This document shows positions 1 through 8,463 of a stretch of DNA of 64,000 nucleotides, piece by piece. The notes under the pieces were generated by a model. It was not told the origin of the DNA, searched no databases, and saw nothing but the letters and a program-made list of their open reading frames with translations. Position 1 is the stretch's first letter. Each line of letters opens with the position of its first letter. This DNA is from Natronorubrum sulfidifaciens JCM 14089 (GTDB lineage: Archaea; Halobacteriota; Halobacteria; Halobacteriales; Natrialbaceae), in NCBI RefSeq assembly GCF_000337735.1, contig NZ_AOHX01000037.1:124001-188000 (forward strand). The letters run 5' to 3'. The translations under genes were made by a program, and so were the position numbers.

Positions 1-521
1 GCGAGCATCGCGACACCCATCGACTTGATGCCGATGTCCTCGACACGACAGAGCAGGCCGTGACCGCCCTCGTGGACGACGAGTCCGACGAGGAGCCCAA
101 CGGCGATCCCAGGTGTCGCGGACAACGGCAGGAAGTCGTTGACACCGGGGAACGGGACGACGTTACGGGGTTGCTGGACGGACGAGCCGGTCGGCTGTGG
201 GGAAGTGACCGCAGAGATCGCTGCAAGGAGGAGGAGGACGAACATGGCCACCATCACGATGATTGCGATGCCGACGCCGAGGTTCGCCCACGCACGCCAG
301 AACCGTTTCGGACCCGAGAGCCAGTCGAGGAACTCACGGCCGCGTTTCGTATGGAAGGTGAGAATCGGGCCCTGGGTTCCGACGTACTCCGGTAAGAGAT
401 CAGCTCTCCGAAGTGCGATAACCCCGAACCAGTAGACGAGCAGGCCAATGAAAGCCCACGTCGCCAACTCAGAGCCGAAGAGTTCGGGAACCGAGACGAC
501 AGCGGGGAAACCGTGATCCAT
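1..521 (-). CDS. Site-2 protease-like M50 metallopeptidase, N-terminal part
   Basis: The gene runs off the left edge, so only about 173 N-terminal residues are visible. Reading from the ATG at 521 gives two hydrophobic segments (roughly residues 15-35 and 85-110) and then a third that contains HEGGH, the HExxH zinc motif of intramembrane site-2 proteases. The product is expected to cleave transmembrane or membrane-tethered substrates. The gene lies 77 nt downstream of lysS on the same strand and is probably the last gene of a pyrH-lysS-protease unit. The second metal-ligand motif lies outside the window, so activity cannot be judged. Confidence 0.8.
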   Translation of the reverse strand, partial: MDHGFPAVVSVPELFGSELATWAFIGLLVYWFGVIALRRADLLPEYVGTQGPILTFHTKRGREFLDWLSGPKRFWRAWANLGVGIAIIVMVAMFVLLLLAAISAVTSPQPTGSSVQQPRNVVPFPGVNDFLPLSATPGIAVGLLVGLVVHEGGHGLLCRVEDIGIKSMGVAML

Positions 522-598
522 CGCTCCTATCTCGGGGAGGCGTTCTCAAAGGGCTTTTGTCTATCGAGTCGACCAACTGCCGGGGCGAGCGGCTCGTG

Positions 599-2350
599 TT
601 ACTGCTCCCGACGCAGTCGGGCGACGACGAACCCTCGGTCGACTTTCGCGAGGAACGGGCCGAGCTTCGGCCCCTGCTCTTCGTCGAAAAAGAGCCGGTA
701 GCCCGCACTGAAGAAGTCGCCGACGTCGACGTCGTGTCGTCGCGCCGTCTCGTAGATTTCCCCCTGGATTTCCTCGGCGTCGTGGCCCGCCTCGATGAAG
801 TCCGCGAGGTCAGCGAGCGCCGCTTCGGTCGCGTCGTCGAAGTCGTGATCCGGAATCGCGCTCCGTTTGAGTTCGTAATCGAACTCGTTTTCGGTCCGTC
901 GGGCCCAGTTTCTGGCCTGTTCGACGCGTTTGAGCGCCCCTTCGACCGCCCACTCGGGGGCGTCCTCGGGGATGTGCCCCTCTCGGCGGGCAATCTCCTC
1001 GCGCAGGTCGGGGTCGTCGGTCATCCCCAACACGGCAGCGAAGGTGTACGGCAGTCGGATGCGCTCCTCACGTGGCTCCTCGACCACGAGCGGGTACACC
1101 CGTTTTGCGAACGCCGTCTCGTCGTCGCTGGCGTCGATCTCGTCGAAGTAGATCGCCTCGAGGCGGTCGAACTCGTCGACCAGCTGGTCGAGGCGCTCGA
1201 TGCTGAAGTCTCGAGCCTTCGACGGGTCCTTCGCGAAGAAGTAGCGCAGGACCTCCGGCTCGAGGAGTTCGAGCACGTCCGAGACGAGAATAACGTTTCC
1301 TGCCGAGGACGAAAACGGCTCGCCGTCGAGGGTGAACCACTCGTAGACCATCGGGACGGGTGGCTCGATCTCGAGGACGTTGCGTGCAACGTCTTGGCCA
1401 CTCGGCCATGAGCCTTCGGCGTGGTCCTTGCCGAAGGGCTCGAAATCAACGCCGAGGACCTGCCACTGGGCGGGCCACTCGAAGCGCCAGGGCATCTTGC
1501 CCTCGCGCAGGGTCGCCGTACCCTCGTGGCCACAGCCGTTAATCGTCTGGTCGCCGGCGTCCATATCGGTACACTCGTACTCGACGGTCGGCGGTTCAGC
1601 GTCCAGATCGACGCCAGTCACGGTCTCGGTGACCTTGCCACACTCCGCACAGATGGGGTTGAACGGGACGTAGTCCGCGTCGACTTTGTCCTGATACGCG
1701 GCGAGGACCTCGCGGGCGCGATCCTGATTCTCGAGGACGAATCGGGTCACGTCGTCGAACGCGCCGTCTTCGTACAGCTCCGTGTTCGAGAGCAGTTCGA
1801 TCGGGACGTCGAGTGCGTCCGCGCTGTGCTGGATGATCGTCGAGAAGTGGTCGCCGTAGGAGTCACAGCAGCCGAAGGGGTCCGGAATGTCGGTGTAGGG
1901 CGCACCGAGATTGCGGCCGAGCGCGCCGGCATCGACCTCGCCGAGGTCGACGAGATTCCCCTCGAGGTCACAGAGCGTTCGCGGGAGTCCACGCAGCGGG
2001 TCGCGGTCGTCGGCGGTGAAGACCTGCCGGACGTCGTGGCCGCGCTCGCGCAGGACTTCGGCGACGTAGTAGCCGCGCATGATCTCGTTGACGTTCCCGA
2101 GATGAGGGACGCCCGACGGCGAGATCCCGCCTTTGATGACGATCGGGTCGTCGGGGTCCTCGCTCGCGGATCGTTCCTTCCCGCTCGTCCCGTCCGTGGC
2201 CTTCCGACGGTCGGCCACGCGCTCCTCGACTCGATCCGCGACGGTATCCGCCCAGAAGGCGTGGCGTGCGTCGTCGTCTTCCTGCTGGAGGGTGTAGGGA
2301 CTGGCGACGTCCCGGTCGGCTGGCGACTCCGAAGCGTCGTCGTTACTCAT
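599..2350 (-). CDS. lysS: Class I lysyl-tRNA synthetase
   Basis: A 583-residue archaeal class I LysRS, which charges tRNA-Lys with lysine using ATP. The HIGH-equivalent loop is PSGVPHLGN (about residues 80-88), and the KMSKS-equivalent appears as FSSSAGN. A CAECG segment in the middle resembles a zinc knuckle. The ATG at 2350 was preferred to a longer reading frame because it overlaps the pyrH stop by 8 nt and begins with the acidic leader usual in haloarchaea. The overlap implies translational coupling to pyrH. A lysine-related catabolic block may follow at 3316-8330, but nothing links its regulation to lysS. Confidence 0.96.
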   Translation of the reverse strand: MSNDDASESPADRDVASPYTLQQEDDDARHAFWADTVADRVEERVADRRKATDGTSGKERSASEDPDDPIVIKGGISPSGVPHLGNVNEIMRGYYVAEVLRERGHDVRQVFTADDRDPLRGLPRTLCDLEGNLVDLGEVDAGALGRNLGAPYTDIPDPFGCCDSYGDHFSTIIQHSADALDVPIELLSNTELYEDGAFDDVTRFVLENQDRAREVLAAYQDKVDADYVPFNPICAECGKVTETVTGVDLDAEPPTVEYECTDMDAGDQTINGCGHEGTATLREGKMPWRFEWPAQWQVLGVDFEPFGKDHAEGSWPSGQDVARNVLEIEPPVPMVYEWFTLDGEPFSSSAGNVILVSDVLELLEPEVLRYFFAKDPSKARDFSIERLDQLVDEFDRLEAIYFDEIDASDDETAFAKRVYPLVVEEPREERIRLPYTFAAVLGMTDDPDLREEIARREGHIPEDAPEWAVEGALKRVEQARNWARRTENEFDYELKRSAIPDHDFDDATEAALADLADFIEAGHDAEEIQGEIYETARRHDVDVGDFFSAGYRLFFDEEQGPKLGPFLAKVDRGFVVARLRREQ

Positions 2351-3071
2351 CTTCGTTCTGTGCCCAGTAGGTCGGCTCCTCGCCCGCACCCTCCGGGATA
2401 ATGTCGGTTCCTTCGTGGTCGCCGTATCGAACCGCACGCGAGATCCGCTCGGGGTCGGTGCCGTCGAGGACGATCGTTCGCATTCCCGAGCGCTGGATGA
2501 CTTTCGCCGCCAGCAGGTCGACCGGGGACGAGGCTCCAGCGTTCATCTCGAGGTCGGCGATGACGTCGACGAGTTCCGTAGCGGAGAGTTCCGTGAACTT
2601 CGTCGCATCGTCGTTTTCGTTCGGATCATCGCTGTAGACCCCCGGCACGCTCGTCGCGTAGACGAGCAGGTCGGCGTCGACGTACTCGGCAAGCGCAGCG
2701 CCGACGGCGTCGGTGGTCTGGGCCGGCGCGACGCCGCCCATGACACAGACGTCGCCTCGGCGAAGCGCCTCGCCGGCTTCGTCGTAGTCCGTTGCCGGCG
2801 CAGTCACCGAATCTTCGTTCAATGCGGTGATCAGCAGCCGTGCATTGAGTCTCGTGACATCGATCCCCAGTTGATCGAGTTCGATTTCGTTCGCCCCGAG
2901 ATTACGAGCGGCACCGATATACTCACGTGCAACACCGCCACCCCCGACGACGGCACCGACGCGGCAGCCGTCCTCAACGAGGTCTTCGATGACGGCGGCG
3001 TGTTCGGCAACCCGATCCGCTCCGGGTTCGGGGACGAGCACGCTGCCGCCGATAGAAACGACCACTTTCAT
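2343..3071 (-). CDS. pyrH: Uridylate kinase (UMP kinase), archaeal type
   Basis: A 242-residue amino-acid-kinase-fold enzyme that phosphorylates UMP to UDP in pyrimidine nucleotide synthesis. It starts MKVVVSIGGSVL, the nucleotide-binding strand of PyrH, has a glycine-rich VGGGG loop near residue 40, and later AQTTDAV and the SVPGVY segment typical of archaeal UMP kinases. The start at 3071 is chosen because the family begins exactly there; upstream in-frame sequence is arginine-rich noise. It is the first gene of an operon with lysS. Confidence 0.95.
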   Translation of the reverse strand: MKVVVSIGGSVLVPEPGADRVAEHAAVIEDLVEDGCRVGAVVGGGGVAREYIGAARNLGANEIELDQLGIDVTRLNARLLITALNEDSVTAPATDYDEAGEALRRGDVCVMGGVAPAQTTDAVGAALAEYVDADLLVYATSVPGVYSDDPNENDDATKFTELSATELVDVIADLEMNAGASSPVDLLAAKVIQRSGMRTIVLDGTDPERISRAVRYGDHEGTDIIPEGAGEEPTYWAQNEDE

Positions 3072-3174
3072 GCTACAGCGGTGTAACCGCGAGCCAATCT
3101 TAAGGGTTGCCAACTGCCGGCAGCGCATGCGTCTCCCCCTCACGGGACGGCTTCTCGAGCCGTCTCGAGCGACT

Positions 3175-3197
3175 CGTGTGTCGGAAATCGACACACG
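3175..3197. other. Perfect 9-bp inverted repeat with 5-bp spacer
   Basis: CGTGTGTCG and CGACACACG flank GAAAT. It lies about 105 bp upstream of pyrH and 119 bp beyond the end of the permease gene, both on the minus strand. A second shorter inverted repeat (GACGGCT/AGCCGTC, 3146-3164) is next to it. It could be an operator for pyrH or a structure at the end of the permease transcript. No T-run follows on the minus strand, which argues against a simple terminator. Confidence 0.4.
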
Positions 3198-3315
3198 GCT
3201 CGGCTCTCGGAACAGGTCTCGCTCGTTACACCAGCCCGTCTGAGGCGTGGGCGCACTCGAGCGAAACTGTGCTGGAAAACTGTGATTTCGAAACCGATGA
3301 AGACGCCGGTCGCCG

Positions 3316-4725
3316 TCAGTCGTCGTCTAGCGCTTCGATTCGCTGGACGACTTCCTCGGATGTCTCGACCGATTTCTCGCCCGAGAGGGCATAGAAGACG
3401 ACGCCGAGGATACACCAGCCGAGGACGATGAGCCACTCGTAGGGCCAGACGAGCGCAGACTGGCCGCCGGGCAGGTAGAGCGTGATGAAGATCGCTGTCG
3501 CCACGAACGCGACGATACCGATGACAGGGCCGGCCGGAACCTTGTACGGCCGCTCCATCTCGGGCTCACGGTAGCGCAACACCAGAAACGAGACGACGAC
3601 GAGGAACCAGGCGATGACGATGCCCAGTCCACCGGCGTTGACGATCCACGTGAGCATCTGTTCGCCGAAAAACGGCGCAATTACCGACAGACCGCCGATG
3701 AACAGAATCGCGTTGCTTGGGGTGTTGTACTCCGGATGGACCTTCCCGAGCCATTCCGGAATCATTCCCGACTCGGCGAGTGCGAAGAGCGCGCGACTAC
3801 CGCCGATGATGAACGCGTTCCAACTCGTCATGATACCCGCAATGCCCGCGAGTGCCATCAACTGCCCCGCGACTGTGCTGTCGAACAGGACTTCCATCGC
3901 CTGAGCGGCGGGCAGCGAGCTATCGACGAGTTCCGCCCCTGGAAGGGCGCGACTCGAGCCCCAGATGACGGCCATATAGAAGAGAGCCGCCATACCAACC
4001 GACAGCATGATCAACAGTCCCAGCGTACGGGCTGGGATGTCGGCCTCCTCCGCCGACTGTGGAATAACGTCGAACCCGACGAACATGAACGGCGTCATCA
4101 ACACGACGGCGAAGATGCCGGCTGTACCCGCACCGAAGGACGGATCGGGCGATGGCTGGCCGCTGGTCACCGCGCCGGCGATCAACACGAGACCGGCGAA
4201 CGCGATGACGACGGTCATGATGATCTGGAACTGGGCGGCGATTCGAATGCCGATGTAGTTCAGGTACGTGATTCCGATCGTTCCCAGCACGCCGACGATG
4301 ATCCAGGTGGCGTACACCGGTTCTCCGGCGACGTTCCAGAGTGGAATCGCATCGAAGCCGGGGACGATAAACGCCATCGCGGACGGCAAGGCAACGGCTT
4401 CGAAGGCGGCCACCGTAACGTACCCGAAGATGATCGCCCACGTGCAGACGAACGACCCGATCGGGCCCAGCGCACGAAGGCTGTAGACGTGCTCACCACC
4501 GACCAGCGGCATCGACGACGCCAGTTCGCTGTAAATAATTGCGACGACCCCGACAACGATCCCACCCGCGACGAACGCGGTGATCGCACCCATTGGGCCA
4601 CCTTCATTGATCCAGTCGCCGGCGAGGATGATCCATCCCCAGCCGATCATCGCACCGAACGACAGGATCAGCATCTCTTTGCTACTCAACGCTTTTTCCA
4701 ATCCGCTCTGTGTTGTCTCTGACAT
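3316..4725 (-). CDS. APC-superfamily amino acid permease
   Basis: A 469-residue polytopic protein with about 12 hydrophobic segments and the APC signature near its N-terminus (LSFGAMIGWGWI, then SELASSMPLVGGEH). Such proteins import amino acids or amines with H+ or Na+, or exchange them. Substrate cannot be read from sequence. The gene is divergent from the aminotransferase/glutaryl-CoA dehydrogenase pair across a 457-bp spacer with two matching palindromic sites, so its substrate is probably the amino acid degraded by that pair. A TATA-like box on the minus strand lies near 4758-4766. The C-terminal tail is acidic and cytoplasmic. Confidence 0.88.
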   Translation of the reverse strand: MSETTQSGLEKALSSKEMLILSFGAMIGWGWIILAGDWINEGGPMGAITAFVAGGIVVGVVAIIYSELASSMPLVGGEHVYSLRALGPIGSFVCTWAIIFGYVTVAAFEAVALPSAMAFIVPGFDAIPLWNVAGEPVYATWIIVGVLGTIGITYLNYIGIRIAAQFQIIMTVVIAFAGLVLIAGAVTSGQPSPDPSFGAGTAGIFAVVLMTPFMFVGFDVIPQSAEEADIPARTLGLLIMLSVGMAALFYMAVIWGSSRALPGAELVDSSLPAAQAMEVLFDSTVAGQLMALAGIAGIMTSWNAFIIGGSRALFALAESGMIPEWLGKVHPEYNTPSNAILFIGGLSVIAPFFGEQMLTWIVNAGGLGIVIAWFLVVVSFLVLRYREPEMERPYKVPAGPVIGIVAFVATAIFITLYLPGGQSALVWPYEWLIVLGWCILGVVFYALSGEKSVETSEEVVQRIEALDDD

Positions 4726-4823
4726 TGTTGGCCCTTGACTTTCGTTACCGTATGGGCCATAAATACGACCCTTAATGTATCTTTCGCAAGTGTTGTATAT
4801 TCAGCAAGAATTGAACAATATGA

Positions 4824-4835
4824 TGGATTAGATCC
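4824..4835. promoter_or_regulatory. Putative operator, copy 1 (permease side)
   Basis: TGGATTAGATCC, a dyad with GGAT/ATCC arms around TAG. The same 12 bases recur at 5078-5089 in the same spacer. It lies about 100 bp upstream of the permease start codon. Lrp/AsnC proteins bind short dyads of this kind, and an Lrp-type gene is at 7812-8330, but binding is inferred. Confidence 0.5.
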
Positions 4836-5074
4836 TATTGTAATGTAGAATCTTGTAGGAATGGCAGCTATTTGGACGCCGTCTCTACTATTCGGGCAGT
4901 AAACACAAATGTTAATCCAAACCATGACTGTAATTGACATCGAACATAGTATCTGGTTGACTCGAGTCTCCGTCCCACTACCGTGATCGATCTGCGACCC
5001 GCCGCCGATTGGGAACTGCGGCTGGTCTCTTTCCGGTCCCCTCCCATGTCTGCTCGTACCCCATCACCCCATAC

Positions 5075-5093
5075 TGTTGGATTAGATCCAACA
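5075..5093. promoter_or_regulatory. Putative operator, copy 2 (aminotransferase side)
   Basis: TGTTGGAT-TAG-ATCCAACA, a perfect dyad with 8-bp arms and the same core as 4824-4835. It ends 56 bp before the aminotransferase TATA-like box and about 90 bp before its ATG. An upstream position of this kind fits an activator or an upstream-bound Lrp oligomer better than a repressor over the start site. Confidence 0.55.
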
Positions 5094-5148
5094 TCTGTGC
5101 ACTATCTTAGATTATTGCTGTCTAACGCAAACCACGTGAGATTTCGCA

Positions 5149-5160
5149 TCAAATATATAT
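5149..5160 (+). promoter_or_regulatory. TATA box of the aminotransferase operon
   Basis: The AT-only run AAATATATAT is centred about 28 nt before the ATG at 5183. Archaeal transcription starts about 25-28 nt after the TATA centre, so the transcript should be leaderless. This spacing supports the chosen start. Confidence 0.6.
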
Positions 5161-5182
5161 GTGGTGATGGAAATAGTATGGT

Positions 5183-6553
5183 ATGGCTGTAGGCCCGCCA
5201 ATCGACGACCTTCACTTCGCGATGGAACCATCGGTCGACGAGGTTCCTGGACCGAACTCACGGAGGCTCCTCGACCGACAAGCAGAGATCGACAGCAGCG
5301 CCGTTGCGTATCCCAAACGGATCCCGATCGCCCTCGAGGAAGCTCGCGGCGCGACGGTTCGTGACGTCGACGGCAACACGTTCCTCGACTTCTTCGCCGG
5401 GATCGGCGTCTTGAACGTCGGGCACTCGAATCCGTACGTTCTCGAGGGAACGCAAGACCAACTCGAGTCGGTCGCCCACACGGTTGATTTCCCGACCGAG
5501 GCGCGACTCGACCTCATCGACAAGCTTCGAGAGATCGCCCCCGGCGGGCTGGCTGGCTCGAGTAACGTCGTCTTCGGCGGTCCGAGCGGGAGCGACGCGA
5601 TCGAGGGCTCGATCAAACTCGCCAAACACAACACGGGCCGCCACGGGCTGCTCGGCTTCGAGGGGTCCTATCACGGGACGACCGCAGGCGCGCTCAGCCT
5701 CACGGCGGGCAAGAAGTACAAGAAGGGCTACGGGCCGCTGCTCGCGGATACCGTCCACGTCCCGTACCCGACCCGCAACGCGGGCGTCGGGAGTCAGGAC
5801 GCCTGCGAGCGCTGTCTCGACGCCGTCAAACGGAAGTTCGAGGCCCCTTACGGCGGCCACGAGACGCCGGCCGGTATCTGGGTCGAACCGATTCAGGGCG
5901 AGGGTGGCGTCATCGTACCGCCGAACGGTTTCCTGCAGGGACTTCGTGACATCGCGGACGACAACGACGCGATGTTGATCGTCGACGAGATCCAGACCGG
6001 ACTGGGCCGCACCGGCGAGTGGTTCGCTACGGACCACTTCGACGTGACGCCGGACGCGATCACGATGGCGAAAGCACTCGGCGGCACTGGCCTCCCGATC
6101 GGTGCGATGCTCTACCACGAGAAGTTCGACACGTGGGGGCCGGGCGGCCACGTCGGCACGTTCCGCGGCAACGCACCCGCGATGGTCGGCGGGCTACGTG
6201 CGATCGAGTACATCGAATCGCACGACCTGCTCGCACACGCGACGGAACTCGGCGGCTACCTTCGAGACCGGATCGCCGAAGTCGCGGAGACGACCCCGGA
6301 GATCGTCGACGTGCGCGGGAAGGGCCTGTTCGTCGGCGTCGAGTTCGAGGACGCCGACGGCAACCCCGATGCCGACATCGTCAAGGCGATTCAGGAGTAC
6401 TGTTACGAAAACGGCGTCCTCGTCTGGAGCGCCGGCCGACACGGGAACGTGTTGCGGCTCATCCCGCCGCTCGTTCTCACCCACGAACAGGCGGAATTCG
6501 GCATGGACGTCCTCTGTGAGGGCGTTCGTGCGACGACGGAGGATTCACACTAA
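5183..6553 (+). CDS. Class III aminotransferase (GabT/DavT/lysine aminotransferase type)
   Basis: A 456-residue PLP enzyme that moves an omega-amino group, usually to 2-oxoglutarate. Visible marks are the PLP-phosphate region [19 protein letters not shown] with the PLP-ring aspartate, and the Schiff-base lysine in ITMAKALGG (about residue 297). Length and motifs fit 4-aminobutyrate, 5-aminovalerate or lysine 6-aminotransferases, and these cannot be separated by eye. It overlaps the following glutaryl-CoA dehydrogenase by 1 nt (TAATG), so the two are cotranslated. That partner favours 5-aminovalerate or lysine over 4-aminobutyrate as substrate, by inference. Confidence 0.9.
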   Translation: MAVGPPIDDLHFAMEPSVDEVPGPNSRRLLDRQAEIDSSAVAYPKRIPIALEEARGATVRDVDGNTFLDFFAGIGVLNVGHSNPYVLEGTQDQLESVAHTVDFPTEARLDLIDKLREIAPGGLAGSSNVVFGGPSGSDAIEGSIKLAKHNTGRHGLLGFEGSYHGTTAGALSLTAGKKYKKGYGPLLADTVHVPYPTRNAGVGSQDACERCLDAVKRKFEAPYGGHETPAGIWVEPIQGEGGVIVPPNGFLQGLRDIADDNDAMLIVDEIQTGLGRTGEWFATDHFDVTPDAITMAKALGGTGLPIGAMLYHEKFDTWGPGGHVGTFRGNAPAMVGGLRAIEYIESHDLLAHATELGGYLRDRIAEVAETTPEIVDVRGKGLFVGVEFEDADGNPDADIVKAIQEYCYENGVLVWSAGRHGNVLRLIPPLVLTHEQAEFGMDVLCEGVRATTEDSH

Positions 6554-7716
6554 TGCTCGACTATCTCGACCTCGAGGCAGAGCTTACCGACGAAGAACGA
6601 CTGATCCGCGATACGGCACGCGAGTTCGTCGACGAACAGGTTCGCCCGGACATCGGCGACCACTTCGAAAACGGCACGTTCCCAAAAGAGCTAATCCCCA
6701 AGATGGGCGAGATGGGCTTTTACGCGCCCAACCTCGAGGGCTACGGCTCGCCGAACGTTTCCGAGACGGCCTACGGCCTGTTGATGCAGGAACTCGAGGC
6801 CTGCGATTCCGGCCTGCGGTCGATGGCATCGGTGCAGGGCGCACTCGTGATGTACCCGATCCACGCCTACGGCAGCGAGGAGCAAAAAGAGGAGTGGCTG
6901 CCGAAACTCGGCGCTGGCGAGGCCGTCGGCTGTTTCGGCCTCACCGAACCCGAACACGGCTCGAACCCCACGGCGATGGAGACGTACGCCGAACGCGACG
7001 CCGACGGCTACGTGCTCAACGGCTCGAAGACGTGGATCACGAACTCCCCCATCGCCGACGTTGCGATCGTCTGGGCGCGTGATCGCTCGAGCGACGATAC
7101 GCCGGTTCGCGGATTCCTCGTCGAGACCGATCGCGACGGCGTCAGCACGAACAAGATCACCGAGAAGCTGTCGCTTCGCGCCTCGATCACGGGCGAGATC
7201 GGCCTGAACGACGTCCACGTCCCCGAGGAGAACGTCCTTCCCGGCGTTTCGGGCATGAAAGGCCCGCTGTCGTGTCTCACGCAGGCACGCTTCGGCATCG
7301 CGTGGGGCGCAGTCGGTGCCGCTCGAAACTGTTTCGAGACGGCCCGCCAGTACGCGACGGACCGCGAGCAGTTCGGCGGCCCGATCGGTCGCTTCCAGCT
7401 CCAACAGCAGAAACTCGCGGAGATGGCCACCCAGATCACCCTCGCCCAGCTGCTCATCCACCGGCTGACGGAGCTCAAAGAACGCGGCGAGTTGCGGCCA
7501 CAGCACGTCTCGATGGCCAAACGCAACAACGTCCGCATGGCCCGCGACCAGTCCCGCGTCGCCCGCGAAATGCTCGGTGGAAACGGGATCACGACCGACT
7601 ACTCGCCGATGCGCCACATGGCCAACCTCGAGACGGTCTACACCTACGAGGGAACCCACGACATCCACACCCTCATCCTCGGCGAGGATCTGACCGGTAT
7701 CGCCGCCTACGAATAA
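6553..7716 (+). CDS. gcdH: Glutaryl-CoA dehydrogenase (acyl-CoA dehydrogenase family)
   Basis: A 387-residue flavoenzyme expected to oxidise and decarboxylate glutaryl-CoA to crotonyl-CoA, passing electrons to ETF. It is very like glutaryl-CoA dehydrogenases: GCFGLTEPEHGS, KTWITNSPIAD, ARFGIAWG, GGNGI and YEGTHDIH, where Glu366 is the expected catalytic base. The Arg-Ser of DSGLRS corresponds to residues known in the human enzyme to hold the second carboxylate, which supports glutaryl-CoA rather than a simple acyl-CoA substrate. It is translationally coupled to the aminotransferase. EtfAB, its likely acceptor, is at 59436-61177. Confidence 0.9.
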   Translation: MLDYLDLEAELTDEERLIRDTAREFVDEQVRPDIGDHFENGTFPKELIPKMGEMGFYAPNLEGYGSPNVSETAYGLLMQELEACDSGLRSMASVQGALVMYPIHAYGSEEQKEEWLPKLGAGEAVGCFGLTEPEHGSNPTAMETYAERDADGYVLNGSKTWITNSPIADVAIVWARDRSSDDTPVRGFLVETDRDGVSTNKITEKLSLRASITGEIGLNDVHVPEENVLPGVSGMKGPLSCLTQARFGIAWGAVGAARNCFETARQYATDREQFGGPIGRFQLQQQKLAEMATQITLAQLLIHRLTELKERGELRPQHVSMAKRNNVRMARDQSRVAREMLGGNGITTDYSPMRHMANLETVYTYEGTHDIHTLILGEDLTGIAAYE

Positions 7717-7727
7717 CCCACTCAAAC

Positions 7728-7754
7728 GCCTCGAGACGGTCTCACACTCGAGGC
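7728..7754. terminator. Hairpin between convergent genes
   Basis: GCCTCGAG and CTCGAGGC (8 bp each) flank an 11-nt loop, 12 nt after the glutaryl-CoA dehydrogenase stop and 57 nt beyond the end of the convergent Lrp gene. It could end transcription from both sides. There is no T-run, so the call is tentative. Confidence 0.35.
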
Positions 7755-7811
7755 CGCCTGTGACTTCGCCGGGGTGTGGTCGCACTGACTGTACACCGGC
7801 GTTCGATGCGT

Positions 7812-8330
7812 CTACTTGTCGTCAGCGGGCAACTGGTGAAAATTGAGCAGCGACTGCTGGCTGTAATCGCGAAGCGTTCCGATCCCCGTGTTTGTCTTGA
7901 TCGTCGAGATGACGAACTTCGAACTCGTGCGACGAATTTCGTCGATTGACTCGTAGTCGTCGACGAGGTCTTCGACCATATCCCGCGAGGTGAGCCGCCC
8001 GATGACGACGAAATCCGTCTCCCCCATCGTAAAATAGACCTGATTGACGCCCTCGATATCGGCGAGCTGTTCGCCGACGCGCTCGTGATAGCCCTCGCCG
8101 AACTCCGCCCAGATTTCGGAGATGATGGTGATGCCGAGACCGACTTTCTCGAGGTCGAGTTCGTACAGTTCGTTCGTGATGACGCCCTCTTCTTTGAGAC
8201 TCTGCAAGCGATAGTGGACCGTCGATTTCGGAATCCCTGTTTTCTCGTGGATGACTTCCGTGTTATCGGTTTCCTGTTCGGCGATCGTGAAGATGATCTT
8301 GACATCCCGCTCGTCCAGTGAGGTGCTCAT
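7812..8330 (-). CDS. Lrp/AsnC-family transcriptional regulator
   Basis: A 172-residue DNA-binding regulator. The N-terminus is a winged helix (MSTSLDERDVKIIFTIAE, then GIPKSTVHYRLQSL as the recognition helix) and the C-terminus is an alpha-beta ligand/oligomerisation (RAM-like) domain with GVNQVYFTMGETDFVV. Such proteins respond to amino acids and bind short palindromes as dimers to octamers. It is convergent with the glutaryl-CoA dehydrogenase gene and is the likely controller of the adjacent permease and catabolic genes through the paired sites at 4824-4835 and 5075-5093. That link is inferred from proximity. Confidence 0.92.
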   Translation of the reverse strand: MSTSLDERDVKIIFTIAEQETDNTEVIHEKTGIPKSTVHYRLQSLKEEGVITNELYELDLEKVGLGITIISEIWAEFGEGYHERVGEQLADIEGVNQVYFTMGETDFVVIGRLTSRDMVEDLVDDYESIDEIRRTSSKFVISTIKTNTGIGTLRDYSQQSLLNFHQLPADDK

Positions 8331-8463
8331 CTATGCGTCTGTTTGACGTAGCCCACCCTATTCCTTTTCGGTGATCGGCCGTCCGCCGCCGTCCGTGTCA
8401 TATTTCGCCGGCCGAACGATCGGAAACGATGGAGGAAAGCGGCTCGAGGACGCAGCGTCGGTA

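Noticed and set aside
1421-2401. Long open frame antisense to lysS, and similar long antisense frames opposite aconitase, idsA, PAN and the ATP synthase genes
   Set aside because: High GC produces long open frames in the complementary frames of real genes; these have no domain, are Arg/Val-rich and lack suitable promoters.
3316-4725. The permease as a copy of a known lysine-specific transporter
   Set aside because: The motifs show only the APC superfamily; specificity cannot be read, so it is left general.
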